The notes beneath the pieces were generated by a model. It was not told where the DNA came from and made no database searches. It saw only the letters and a list, made by a program, of their open reading frames with translations. This document shows, in pieces, positions 17,021 to 25,528 of a DNA stretch of 64,000 nt. Where the stretch lies: the NCBI RefSeq assembly GCF_000758705.1, contig NZ_CP009287.1:4526001-4590000 (forward strand), read 5' to 3'. Every line of letters begins with the position of its first letter. The stretch's first letter is position 1. The DNA is from Paenibacillus graminis. Lineage in GTDB: Bacteria > Bacillota > Bacilli > Paenibacillales > Paenibacillaceae. The translations under genes and the position numbers were made by a program.

Positions 17021-17993
17021 TAGTTTCACCTTCCGTTAGCTTCAAGAATAGCTGTTCCAGTGTGGGATTGATTTTATGCACGGCTCTTACTTCCACTTCA
17101 GCTGTAACCAGCACGGCTACAATTTCTGGGATCAAATCCTCCTCCATCACCGTAACCAGAGAATTCGCCCCCATTCCGGCAATTATGGAATCGTCCAGCG
17201 TCACCTCATCCAGCTCCATCAGTGAAATATCCGGGCGGCTGTCCAGGATCTTTTTTGCTCTGCTTAACGGTTCCAGTTCCCAGAGTACATAAGGAGAATT
17301 CCGGGCGACCAGATCCTCTACTCCGCCTACAGCCAGTACCCGGCCTTTGCTGATGATTGCCACACGGTCACACAGCAGCTGAATTTCGCTCAGCAGATGG
17401 CTGGATACAAATACAGCAAGCCCTTCAGCAGCAAGCTGGCGGATGAATTCCCGCAGTTCCTTGATTCCTTTGGGATCAAGCCCGTTGGTCGGTTCATCCA
17501 GAATAAGCAGCCGGGGCCGTCCTAGAAGGGCTTGGGCAATGCCCAGACGCTGGCGCATGCCGAGCGAATACGTGCTCACCTTATCGTGAATCCGCTGATC
17601 CAGCCTGACAATATCCACTACCTCGTCAATGCGGGCCTTGTCCACTCCCGGCTGCATCCGGGCAAAATGCTGCAGGTTCTCCCACCCGGTCAGGTAGGTA
17701 TATACCTCCGGGTTCTCTACAATGGAGCCGACATATTGCAGCGCTTTTTCGGGCTGCCGGTTCACATTATAGCCGCATACGGTAATACTCCCCTCACTGG
17801 GACGGATCAGATCCACAAGCATGCGGATTGTCGTCGTTTTTCCGGCTCCATTCGGACCGAGAAAGCCAAAAACTTCGCCTTCCCGCACATCAAAGGTTAC
17901 ATCGTTAATAATCCATTTACGGCCTATCTTTTTGCGGACACCCTCGACAGACAGCACTACCGTTCCGGAGCCGCCGCTTTGATCTTTTGTCAT
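17013..17993 (-). CDS. ABC transporter ATP-binding protein
   Basis: About 326 residues. Walker A 'GPNGAGKTTTIRML', Q-loop near 'GSIVENPEVYTYLTGWEN', signature 'YSLGMRQRLGIAQALLG', Walker B 'LLILDEPTNGLDP', and H-loop 'VFVSSHLLSEI'. The 90-residue C-terminal extension is typical of drug/antibiotic-type ATPases (DrrA/BcrA-like). Two start codons compete: GTG 18002 and ATG 17993; the ATG has a better spaced GGGGG. Its stop overlaps the permease start, so translation is coupled. Middle gene of a three-gene unit with the SGNH hydrolase. Confidence 0.9.
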   Translation of the reverse strand: MTKDQSGGSGTVVLSVEGVRKKIGRKWIINDVTFDVREGEVFGFLGPNGAGKTTTIRMLVDLIRPSEGSITVCGYNVNRQPEKALQYVGSIVENPEVYTYLTGWENLQHFARMQPGVDKARIDEVVDIVRLDQRIHDKVSTYSLGMRQRLGIAQALLGRPRLLILDEPTNGLDPKGIKELREFIRQLAAEGLAVFVSSHLLSEIQLLCDRVAIISKGRVLAVGGVEDLVARNSPYVLWELEPLSRAKKILDSRPDISLMELDEVTLDDSIIAGMGANSLVTVMEEDLIPEIVAVLVTAEVEVRAVHKINPTLEQLFLKLTEGETID

Positions 17994-18048
17994 CTTTCTC
18001 ACAGCCCCCTGTTCTCCATTTCTGTGTCCTTTTCACTGTTCATGAGGC

Positions 18049-18969
18049 TTATTGCACCGCCTGAACGATCCGCTCACTCATCCGCTGGTATCCATCGCCA
18101 TTCGGATGAAAATGGTCGCCCGATAAATACTTGTCCAGATGGCGGTTGAACAAATCAAAGGTTGGGACAAGCGTCATATTGCTGTGCTTATTAATAATAT
18201 CCATCGCCGCATTATTCCAGGCGGTGACCGCCTGATTGCCGGGTACAAGCAGCTCAGGAATATCTCCAAAGGGGTTATAAAGCCCCATATAAAAGATCTG
18301 TGCCTCAGGATTAATCTCCGCAATGCGTTCCAGTATCGTATTCAGCCGTTTAGCCGCTTCCGGCAGTGCTGCCAGCAGAGATTCGGGGGTTAGATCTCCG
18401 GCCCCTTCAGCACCACCAGTCATCCCCTCGCCAGCTCCTAATCCCGAGCCTGCACTGGTACCTGTACCTCCACTGTCGGTACTTTCTGTTTCGGGTACCG
18501 CTATTTGCTGGCCTTTACTGCTGCTCCCTAAAAGGTCGGAGCCCCTGAACAGATCATTCCCGCCAATGGAGACCAGGATCACATTGGACTGGCGCAGCGC
18601 ATATTTCACGCCTTCCTGCTGGAGCCTGCTCTGCAGTCCGGCTGTGGTCATGCCGTTGATCCCCAGGTTGCCGGTCAGACTTGCTTTGCTGCCTTTTGCT
18701 GTCAAGCCATCTATTGTGCGCTTTACGAAGCCGCTTCCCTCGTTATCGCCCGTTCCTTTAGCCAGAGAGTCCCCTAATGCCACTATTTTGATTACTCCGT
18801 CAGTTGCAGCAGCCGGAGCTGCTGTTTCCTGCGGTAAAGTGGTCAGCAAGGCTTCCCCTCTCGGATACAAGATATCCTTCACTGCATAAACAAACCCGCC
18901 CAGCAAAAGAATTGTAGCCGCGATGGAAATCAGGCTGACTGCCCGCCAGGTCCACTTGGAATCGTTCAA
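18049..18969 (-). CDS. Membrane-anchored SGNH/GDSL-family hydrolase
   Basis: 306 residues. A single N-terminal membrane helix (residues 9-29) anchors an extracytoplasmic SGNH domain. Block I 'VALGDSLAKGTGDN' gives the catalytic Ser68; block III is 'SIGGNDLF' (Asn138); block V 'DHFHPNG' gives Asp285 and His288. Residues about 155-195 are a low-complexity Gly/Ser/Thr insert. These enzymes are esterases or lipases acting on envelope lipids, peptidoglycan acetyl groups or similar esters. It lies 56 bases before the ABC ATPase on the same strand, probably one operon. The substrate is unknown. Confidence 0.9.
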   Translation of the reverse strand: MNDSKWTWRAVSLISIAATILLLGGFVYAVKDILYPRGEALLTTLPQETAAPAAATDGVIKIVALGDSLAKGTGDNEGSGFVKRTIDGLTAKGSKASLTGNLGINGMTTAGLQSRLQQEGVKYALRQSNVILVSIGGNDLFRGSDLLGSSSKGQQIAVPETESTDSGGTGTSAGSGLGAGEGMTGGAEGAGDLTPESLLAALPEAAKRLNTILERIAEINPEAQIFYMGLYNPFGDIPELLVPGNQAVTAWNNAAMDIINKHSNMTLVPTFDLFNRHLDKYLSGDHFHPNGDGYQRMSERIVQAVQ

Positions 18970-19086
18970 AAGCTATCCCCCCGTATGCCGTTCTATTCTG
19001 CATTGTTCCACATTTTACAAAGTTCTTAACTATGTAGATAAACATAATTCTTCTATGTGCAATTTGCAAATACTCCGACAAGTAGT

Positions 19087-19180
19087 AAACGGCTTCGCCG
19101 TCCTTAAAAGTAAGGTAACCTTTTCAGCGAAAAATAGAAAGATAATTTATTACGCGAAGGATATAAATTCTTATATTTTG
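19087..19180. repeat. Dispersed non-coding repeat, family 1, copy C (short form)
   Basis: It has the AACGGCTTCGCCGT hairpin, TTTTCAGCGAAAAATAGAAA, GATAA and ATAAATTCTTATAT blocks in the same order as copies A (3737) and B (38793), but lacks the central GATACAGAGTATC block. It abuts the terminator of the CAP-domain gene. Confidence 0.7.
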
Positions 19181-19182
19181 AC

Positions 19183-19219
19183 AAAAAACCGTCCCCGGCT
19201 GCGCCGGAGGACGGTTTTT
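19183..19219 (-). terminator. Terminator of the CAP-domain gene
   Basis: AACCGTCC/GGACGGTT stem with an inner CCGG..CCGG, followed by a T run on the minus strand, about 40 bases past the stop codon. Confidence 0.8.
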
Positions 19220-19258
19220 AGTGCTGAAGCAGCTAGGATCTGCTGCAGCAAAATATTT

Positions 19259-20020
19259 TTACTTTCCGATGAATTCCTGAACCCAATAATTGTTATCAAA
19301 ACCGACACCGATATAATTGAAATTGGCACTTAAGATGTTGGCCCGGTGTCCTGCGCTGTTCATCCAGGCGGTCATAACTTCCTGAGGTGTCCGCTGCCCC
19401 ATGGCGATGTTCTCACCAGCATACTGGTAAGTAACTCCAAACGCAGACATCATGTCAAAAGGTGATCCATACGTAGGGGAGGTATGGGAGAAATAATTAT
19501 TCGCACGCATGTCAGTGGCTTTCGCTGCCGCAACTTTGTTCAGGCTGGCCAAAGCGGACACAGGCGAAAGTCCGGCTGCGGCGCGTTCCTTGTTGACCAG
19601 CGTTACAATCTGCTGGGTAAAGGCAGCGGTTCCTGTGGCATCCGAAACTGCCGGAGCTGCAGGAATTGCTGCAGGCTTAGCTGTTGCGACTGGCGCTGCA
19701 GGCTTAACTGTCGGCGCTGGTGTTGCCACTGGCTTGGCTGTTGGCGCTGGTGTCGCCACTGGTTTGGCTGTAGCTGTTGGGACTGCAGCCGCCGGTCTGG
19801 TAGTGACTGGCTTGGTAATGGTTACAGTGGAACCCTCAAACGAAAATCCATTAGTGCTGTATTGTTGTAGATATTCCATAAACTGTGCAAAGTTGTCAGT
19901 CTTCAGGGTCACGGTCTGAATTTCGGATGCTGCATTTGCCTGTAATGGAAGAGAAATGCTAAGCGCCATAACAGCTGCTACACTTCCCCCTAACATCGCT
20001 CTTAAAGTCTTGCTCTTCAT
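19259..20020 (-). CDS. Secreted CAP-domain (SCP/YkwD-like) protein
   Basis: 253 residues. The signal peptide ends near 'LPLQANAAS'. It is followed by a short domain ('VTLKTDNFAQFMEYLQQYSTNG') and a Pro/Ala/Thr/Lys-rich linker built of repeated 'KPVATPAPTA' units. The CAP domain fills the last 125 residues: 'IVTLVNKERAAAGLSPVSA', 'NNYFSHTSPTYGSPFDMM', 'GENIAMGQRTPQEVMTAWMNSAGHRANILS'. The His/Glu residues of the CAP cavity are present. B. subtilis YkwD is the nearest well-known relative by arrangement. The function of bacterial CAP proteins is unclear; secretion and a wall-spanning linker are what can be seen. Confidence 0.92.
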   Translation of the reverse strand: MKSKTLRAMLGGSVAAVMALSISLPLQANAASEIQTVTLKTDNFAQFMEYLQQYSTNGFSFEGSTVTITKPVTTRPAAAVPTATAKPVATPAPTAKPVATPAPTVKPAAPVATAKPAAIPAAPAVSDATGTAAFTQQIVTLVNKERAAAGLSPVSALASLNKVAAAKATDMRANNYFSHTSPTYGSPFDMMSAFGVTYQYAGENIAMGQRTPQEVMTAWMNSAGHRANILSANFNYIGVGFDNNYWVQEFIGK

Positions 20021-20227
20021 TCTGCCATCTCCTTATTCGTGTTGTATTGTGGCGGGCTGCCAAGAGTTGCTGAATCAAATATTACAAAGTTGTAATTTGT
20101 TCCTCAGTCATTGTAACACAAATCTATCAGCAGTGCGCTTCTAAATTCTGGAGATTAATAGAGCGGCAGAAAGCTCGTCCCTTTAGGCAGCAAAAAGTCC
20201 AAGGCCTGGTTCACTATGCCAAAACAG

Positions 20228-20250
20228 CAAAACCGTTCCCGAAGGAACGG
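20228..20250 (-). terminator. Terminator of the WG-repeat gene
   Basis: CCGTTCC and GGAACGG pair around a four-base loop (TTCG on the minus strand), followed by GGTTTTGCTGTTTT. It lies about 67 bases after the stop. Confidence 0.75.
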
Positions 20251-20316
20251 CCGCCGCATATTTAAAAATTTTAATTTTCTTCCATTATAATCGGTATCGG
20301 CACACAAAGAGCTTTT

Positions 20317-22272
20317 CTAATGAAAAGACTGCCAGAATTCACCTTCAGTTGAGATCAGGCCCATGATCTCCGCATAGGGAATACGGAAGGTCGGAAACCC
20401 GGCGGCATACGGCGCGATTTCATACGGGGCAAAATACAGGTAAAGCGCCTCTTCATCCACGTAAAACGGCTGATCAGCAGTAATGCCTTTATAAGTGTCC
20501 GGAAAAACATAATCATACCGGGGATCGTTCGCAATCTGCTTGCCGACGATATCACTGAGCTTTTGCACATATTTGCTGCCCGGCTTGAACAAGTCACCGA
20601 GCCGGTAAAACCTGCCGTTCTTCAGATTGATATGCGTATAGATCCGGGTAGGCATGCCATGGGCCGCTCCGAACGGGAAACGGTATCCGCTAAGCTCCAG
20701 GACCAGCAAAACCTTCCGGAAGAAGGATACGGCGAAATCGCCGGTATAACTGAAGTCTTGCGCTCCCGTTCCCGCACCTTCGGCCAGAGAAAGACTCCGC
20801 AGCTTATCATTCACTTCTCTGGACACATCCGTAATGGCGATGCCTTCCACCACCGGATAGTACACCAGGTAGTCTCTGTTCGGCTTATATTTTTTCTCCA
20901 GCACAGAATAAGGCGGCCGGAGCGGTATCACACCGTTGTGCCTCCATACCTGTTTGCCTCTCCGGTCATAATAAGAGATCCTCTGGTCTACATCTGCCCG
21001 GATCAGACTGCCGCTGAAGGAGAGTGTGCCGGAGCCGGGGATGACCGGAGGTTGGGCAGCCTTTTTGCCGCTTTTATCGATAAAATAAGTATTCTGGGCA
21101 TCGTATACCGACGCCAGGCCGTTCTGGTAATTGTTCACGCCGAGCAGAGGATGGCTGCTGAGGATTCTCCCTGTCACCGCGTCTGCAATAGCGTAGCGTG
21201 ATCCCCGGTAAGGCTGGGATGCAATCAAAGGGGTTCCAAGTGCAACCCGGTCTTCGCCAAGCTGCAGCACTTCATAATAGGTGGCCGGGATGATCTGTTT
21301 GCCCTGCTTATCAATAAGCCCGTAGGCATTGCCATAGTCTGATGCTGTATTAACCACCGCTCTTCCTCCGGAAAAAGGCAGCGCAGCCGTAAACTGCGGT
21401 TGTATCGCTATAGTGCCATCTGTGCGGAGATAGCCGTATTTGCCGTTTTCCTCCGCCTGAAAGGCGAGCAAGCCGTCTCCCGGGTAGCCGACAAAAGGAT
21501 AATTGTACGTGTGCAATACGGCCCCCTGCGGATCGATCAGCGCATACTCACCGTCTTTGATCTTAACCAGTGCAACCCCATCCATGAAATCACCGGCATC
21601 CTCATAAACGGCTGGCAGCACCTCTTTACCTTGCGCATCCCAATAACCGTAACGCGAATTGCCGGCAGTGCTCTGTTTGGAGAACAATGCCCGGCCTTCC
21701 TGGAGTGAATTCAAATAATCCGCGCGCGCCGAAGTGACTTCTTTGCCCTTCTCATCAATCAGTGTGTAGCCTTTCGCATCCGATACTACAGCTCTGCCTT
21801 CAGAAAAAGGGGCAATAAAGGAATAGAGTGGTTTCACTCTTTCCCGGCCGGTACTGTCAATCAGTCCGCTTTTGTCCTTACGCTGCACAATAGCCAGCCC
21901 GTTCGCCTGAAATTCCTCGGCATAATCGTACCGGGGCTCGATGGCAGTCTTGCCCTCATTGTTGATATAACCCCAAAGCGTACCCTCTTTCAGCTTAAAA
22001 GGCGCCGGGTGCAGCAGTTCAGCCCTCAGCGCACTCTCCTCCACCTCAGGGAGAACAAACAGCGGTTCGAGCGGTTTCCGGGAGTAATCCACCCGGTATA
22101 AGCCCGCCACCGCAGGGATCGTTACGAACAACTCTTCATCCGCCCGGATAAAATCCTCTTCCTGCTGGGGAATGCACTCGTTCCAGCCGATTCCATCCCA
22201 ACGCCACACCTCTGTCTGCACGAGGCCGTTATCCCAGCTTTTGATCAGCTCATTTAATTTGATCCTCAGCAT
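20317..22272 (-). CDS. WG-repeat protein with C-terminal DUF3298-like domain
   Basis: 651 residues. Residues about 100-440 are a run of WG repeats ('KYGYLRTDGTIAIQPQF', 'YGLIDKQGKQIIPATYY', 'SGLIDSTGRERVKPLYS'). Each is a 30-40 residue beta unit with G-x-I/L-D-x-x-G-K/R, predicted to stack into a beta-propeller-like body. Residues about 465-640 resemble DUF3298 (RsiV-type lysozyme-binding fold family): 'YYPVVEGIAITDVSREVNDKL', 'GMPTRIYTHINLKNGRFYRL', 'PFYVDEEALYLYFAPYEIAPYAAGFP'. There is no signal peptide at the N-terminus, so cell location is uncertain. Function unknown; binding of a protein or wall ligand is inferred from the folds. Monocistronic. Confidence 0.85.
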   Translation of the reverse strand: MLRIKLNELIKSWDNGLVQTEVWRWDGIGWNECIPQQEEDFIRADEELFVTIPAVAGLYRVDYSRKPLEPLFVLPEVEESALRAELLHPAPFKLKEGTLWGYINNEGKTAIEPRYDYAEEFQANGLAIVQRKDKSGLIDSTGRERVKPLYSFIAPFSEGRAVVSDAKGYTLIDEKGKEVTSARADYLNSLQEGRALFSKQSTAGNSRYGYWDAQGKEVLPAVYEDAGDFMDGVALVKIKDGEYALIDPQGAVLHTYNYPFVGYPGDGLLAFQAEENGKYGYLRTDGTIAIQPQFTAALPFSGGRAVVNTASDYGNAYGLIDKQGKQIIPATYYEVLQLGEDRVALGTPLIASQPYRGSRYAIADAVTGRILSSHPLLGVNNYQNGLASVYDAQNTYFIDKSGKKAAQPPVIPGSGTLSFSGSLIRADVDQRISYYDRRGKQVWRHNGVIPLRPPYSVLEKKYKPNRDYLVYYPVVEGIAITDVSREVNDKLRSLSLAEGAGTGAQDFSYTGDFAVSFFRKVLLVLELSGYRFPFGAAHGMPTRIYTHINLKNGRFYRLGDLFKPGSKYVQKLSDIVGKQIANDPRYDYVFPDTYKGITADQPFYVDEEALYLYFAPYEIAPYAAGFPTFRIPYAEIMGLISTEGEFWQSFH

Positions 22273-22374
22273 CTATCCGCTCCCCTTTACCATAGCCTTA
22301 TGCCTACAGGATATGGGCAAGGGCGGATTTATGTGCGTAACGGGGCACGGTTCTATATGTCATGTAGTGTGATC

Positions 22375-22403
22375 TTGAATTTCATGGTTTCTCCGCATAG
22401 TAT
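22375..22403 (+). promoter_or_regulatory. Putative sigma-A promoter of the adenine riboswitch transcript
   Basis: TTGAAT (22375-22380) and TAGTAT (22398-22403) with a 17-base spacer lie just before the aptamer. Consensus match only. Confidence 0.5.
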
Positions 22404-22411
22404 AGACATAA

Positions 22412-22480
22412 CATTTTTGTATAACTTCGGCGATTAGGGTCGTGGATCTCTACCAGGCACCGTAAATCCTGATTACAAAT
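22412..22480 (+). promoter_or_regulatory. Purine riboswitch aptamer, adenine type
   Basis: This aligns base for base with the purine aptamer. P1 is TTTTG/CAAAT, J1/2 TATAA, P2 with the 7-base loop GATTAGG, J2/3 CTCTACC, P3 CAGG/CCTG with loop CACCGTAAAT, and J3/1 GATTAC. The GG of loop 2 and CC of loop 3 needed for the kissing contact are present. The specificity base (position 74) is U, as in add and pbuE, so adenine rather than guanine is expected. One J2/3 base differs (C for the usual flipped-out U48). Confidence 0.88.
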
Positions 22481-22517
22481 AAGTGCCAGTGTGCATTTTT
22501 TGTAATCAGGATTTTTT
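22465..22517 (+). terminator. Riboswitch terminator competing with P1 (ligand-ON design)
   Basis: AATCCTGATTACAAA (22465-22479) is perfectly complementary to TTTGTAATCAGGATT (22499-22513), followed by TTTT. The left arm is the 3' side of P3, J3/1 and P1. Ligand binding, which locks P1, should therefore prevent termination, the same logic as pbuE. Confidence 0.85.
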
Positions 22518-22554
22518 AGCATACCCGGGACAAATAGAAAAGGATGTAGAACCT

Positions 22555-23024
22555 ATGAACACTTTTAAATCTCTGCACTCAGACGCATTCAAGTGGCAGG
22601 CAAGCAAATCCCGGCGGACCCCTTGTGAGTTCTCCAAAGTGGTGCTTCAGCACGGGGTAAACGCTGTCTCACCGATCCGCACGAAATCGGCAGCGTCGCA
22701 GGAGTGGCGGGCATAGGGTACATTCCGGGACGCTCCAAGAGACCTGCCAGTGGATATTTATGTCATGCTTCCTTCCTATGCCGGCAACGAAAAGGCTTCC
22801 AGTTTGCTACAGGAGCCATTGGCAAGCGTAGCCCACCACCGCCGTCGTCTCCGATCAGGAGCTGTTCACCGCTACCCGGCACATCGAGGCCATGAACGGC
22901 GGGGCTGACAGTGGTACCGCGGCAGGTTTCTCACCTCCCTGCCGCTGCCGGTAGCGGGACTCTGTCGGAGCAGGGTTATGAGCAAATATATGCCGAGACT
23001 TGCAAATACGCAGAGCTATTTTAA
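22555..23024 (+). pseudogene. ade: Decayed adenine deaminase gene behind the adenine riboswitch
   Basis: Fragments of adenine deaminase, which converts adenine to hypoxanthine, survive in different frames. An ATG at 22555 with AAGGATG upstream starts a 53-codon frame containing 'TPCEFSKVVLQHGV', matching the family 'TPxEFAKAVLPHGVTTVV'. Then come 'GSVAGVAGIGYI', 'LPVDIYVMLPSYA' (family 'LPLDVYVMLPS'), 'SVAH', 'SDQELFTATRHIEAMNGG', 'LTSLPLPVAGL' and the tail 'SEQGYEQIYAETCKYAELF' with stop at 23024. An intact enzyme is close to 580 residues, so most of the middle, including the metal-binding region, is deleted, and there are several frameshifts. Its end overlaps the opposite-strand ABC permease stop by four bases. 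Confidence 0.82.
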
Positions 23025-24259
23025 GTAACCTGATGTTTTCTGAATTTGTGATAAGTAAGTGGCAATAATAAAGCGATGCTTATTATTGCAAAACCTATCG
23101 TGAACTTATATTGGGGAATGATTTGTCCAAAGACATGGATAATACCATATCCTGTTACTTTTTTAAACCCATCAAACATATTTCCAGGCAATAAATCCAT
23201 CAGTTGATTAAACAATAGGCTACTTTTGCTGGCAGGGATAAACAGTGGCCCGATCAAAAATATTCCCATCGCTATAATAACTGGGAATGGGCTATTCATC
23301 CAACTGGATAACCACAATGTTACAGCCCCTACAAGCATGCAAGCAAGAATTCCAATAAAAACCACCCATAAGTACGTTTGGAACACCGTGTAGGGTACAG
23401 GAGACAATAGATCTATCATCTGTACACTGGCATCTGCTCCATAAAACCCAAATGAGCCAAGAAGTAAAAGGGTATATGTTCCGATTGCAATGCAGGTAAC
23501 TCCACATGTAACAATAAAACTGGCTTTGAATTTTGCTGTAATGATCTTATTCCGGCCATATCGGGTAGATAAAATCACAGAGTCTGTTCCACTCTGATAT
23601 TCACTCGCAAATACAGGAGCAAGACTTATTGCGATGACAAATGAAATAATTAGAAAAAAGCTTCTAAGTGACTGAAACACCTTCTGCCAGCCGGTCACAT
23701 AATCCATTTGAAAAGGAACAGGAATACTCTTATTCATTTCTATAAAAAAATCCTTTTCATTCACAGAATAGTTACCATAGGAATAATCGTAATTTAAATA
23801 ATCAATAATCTTTTCGATTCGTTTTTGATAGAATGTTTGGGCAGATGATGAATTTAACTTTTCTATTACATGATAATCATATTCTTTTACTGGAGAAAAT
23901 GTAAACCTGAGTAAGTTGTCCATCTGTTCGTCCATTACTTCAAATTTTGCATATGCCTCACTGGTCAGTTCTTTATTTGCGTTCAGATTTTTAGGATCAT
24001 ATGTTATTTTTTTGTGTCGCTTAACTGCTTCTGCAACTTTGTCTACGGTTAATGGACCTGCATGCTTGCGATCATATTCTTTTCTTAATGAAATAGCGGC
24101 TAAACCTTTTAGTTTCTCACCATCTTCATTAATTATCCATGTTCCCGCAACCATCATATTAGTCAAGAATAGAGCTGCCAGTATAACGATCATAATCCCT
24201 GCAAGAAATGATCTTTTCCTCGTTATTTTCTGGAGTTCAAACCGGGTTAACGCATCCAA
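23021..24259 (-). CDS. ABC-2 type permease (second of a paralogous pair)
   Basis: About 412 residues. The first membrane helix (about 18-38) is followed by a 140-residue extracytoplasmic region with 'GLAAISLRKEYDRKHAGPLTVDKVAEAVKRHKK', then five helices in the C-terminal half. TTG at 24259 has AGGGGGG six bases upstream and makes the N-terminus 'MDALTRFELQKI', which matches 'MDTLTRFELKKI' of the upstream paralogue, so the longer frame to 24265 is rejected. It works with the ATPase at 25529-26422. It is AT-rich relative to the chromosome around it, like the rest of the island. Its 3' end runs into the adenine deaminase remnant. Confidence 0.85.
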   Translation of the reverse strand: MDALTRFELQKITRKRSFLAGIMIVILAALFLTNMMVAGTWIINEDGEKLKGLAAISLRKEYDRKHAGPLTVDKVAEAVKRHKKITYDPKNLNANKELTSEAYAKFEVMDEQMDNLLRFTFSPVKEYDYHVIEKLNSSSAQTFYQKRIEKIIDYLNYDYSYGNYSVNEKDFFIEMNKSIPVPFQMDYVTGWQKVFQSLRSFFLIISFVIAISLAPVFASEYQSGTDSVILSTRYGRNKIITAKFKASFIVTCGVTCIAIGTYTLLLLGSFGFYGADASVQMIDLLSPVPYTVFQTYLWVVFIGILACMLVGAVTLWLSSWMNSPFPVIIAMGIFLIGPLFIPASKSSLLFNQLMDLLPGNMFDGFKKVTGYGIIHVFGQIIPQYKFTIGFAIISIALLLPLTYHKFRKHQVT

Positions 24260-24277
24260 GAACAACCCCCCTATTCA

Positions 24278-25516
24278 TTAAAAAACTTGATGCGTTTTAA
24301 ACGCCCAATAAGCAAATGGTAGGACTACAACTATAACTAATATAGGAAAAATTGCTAATACCTGGTATTCGGGAATAAGTCTTCCAAAAAAATGAAACAA
24401 TTTATAATCTGTAATTTTATTAAATGCGTCAAACATATTCGCAGGCAGTAAATCCATTGCATAATTTAAAAACCGGCTACTTTTACTCTCAGGAATCAAT
24501 AGAGGACCAATAAGAACTATTCCCATTGTAACCATAACAGGAAATGAACTACTCAACCTACTAGACAGCCACAGCGTAACTGCCCCTATGAGCAAACTAG
24601 CCGTACTTCCTATGAAGATAGCCCATAGGTAAGTTTGGAATACTGTGAAAGAAACAGGGGCAAAAAAATCAATAATTTGTACACTTGCATTGCCGCCATC
24701 AAAACCGAATATTCCTAGCAGCAGCAATGTATATATGGCAAGACCCAATATAATAAATCCTGCTGACACCAGAAAGCTAGCTTTTAGTTTTGCGATTATG
24801 AGCTTATTACGGCCATATCTCGTGGATAAAATGATGGAGTCTGTCCGTCTCTGATACTCGTTGGCAAACACAGGGGCAAGACAAGCTGCAATAACGAATG
24901 AAATGATTAAAAAAAGATTGGGTAAATTCTCAAATACATTTTTCCAGCCAGTAACATAATCCAATTGGAATGGGATGGAAATGTCCTCATTCATTTTCTT
25001 AAAATATGCTTTTTCTTCTTGCGTGTAGTCACCATAAGAATACTCCGTATTCAAATACTCCTGAACTTTACCTAACCGTTTTTGATAAAACTCATTTACA
25101 TCACTTGGGCTCATTTTATCTATAATATAAAAATCATATCCACCTATAGGAGAAAAAGCATACGAGATTAAAGAATGAATTTGATAATCCTTCACATCAA
25201 ATGTTCCATTTGCCTCAATTGTCATTTCTCCGTTGCCATCAAGGTTTTTAGGATCTCTCATCAAACTTTGATGCCGTTCAATTGTATTCTTCAATTTATC
25301 AACAGTTAATAGGCCAGCAAGTTCTCGGTTGTAATTTTGTTCCAAATGAATAGCGGGTATGCCATGTAAAAATTGCCCGTCTTTGCCTGTTATCCGAGCG
25401 TTTGTAATCAGGACAACAGATAAGAATATTGCCGTACATACAACAATCAGTATGCTTGCATAAAAAGATTTCCTTCTTATAATTTTTTTCAACTCAAACC
25501 GGGTGAGCGTATCCAT
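24278..25516 (-). CDS. ABC-2 type permease (first of a paralogous pair)
   Basis: 412 residues with the same layout as its downstream neighbour: 'MDTLTRFELKKIIRRKSFYASILIVV' opening helix, an outside domain with 'GIPAIHLEQNYNRELAGLLTVDKLKNTIERHQS', and the shared membrane core 'FLIISFVIAACLAPVFANEYQRRTDSIILSTRYGRNKLIIAKLKASF'. The two proteins are clearly a tandem duplication and probably form a heterodimeric channel. AGGGGGC precedes the ATG. The substrate is unknown; the sigma-factor context suggests response to an envelope-active compound. Confidence 0.87.
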   Translation of the reverse strand: MDTLTRFELKKIIRRKSFYASILIVVCTAIFLSVVLITNARITGKDGQFLHGIPAIHLEQNYNRELAGLLTVDKLKNTIERHQSLMRDPKNLDGNGEMTIEANGTFDVKDYQIHSLISYAFSPIGGYDFYIIDKMSPSDVNEFYQKRLGKVQEYLNTEYSYGDYTQEEKAYFKKMNEDISIPFQLDYVTGWKNVFENLPNLFLIISFVIAACLAPVFANEYQRRTDSIILSTRYGRNKLIIAKLKASFLVSAGFIILGLAIYTLLLLGIFGFDGGNASVQIIDFFAPVSFTVFQTYLWAIFIGSTASLLIGAVTLWLSSRLSSSFPVMVTMGIVLIGPLLIPESKSSRFLNYAMDLLPANMFDAFNKITDYKLFHFFGRLIPEYQVLAIFPILVIVVVLPFAYWAFKTHQVF

Positions 25517-25528
25517 TCTTCGTGCCCC

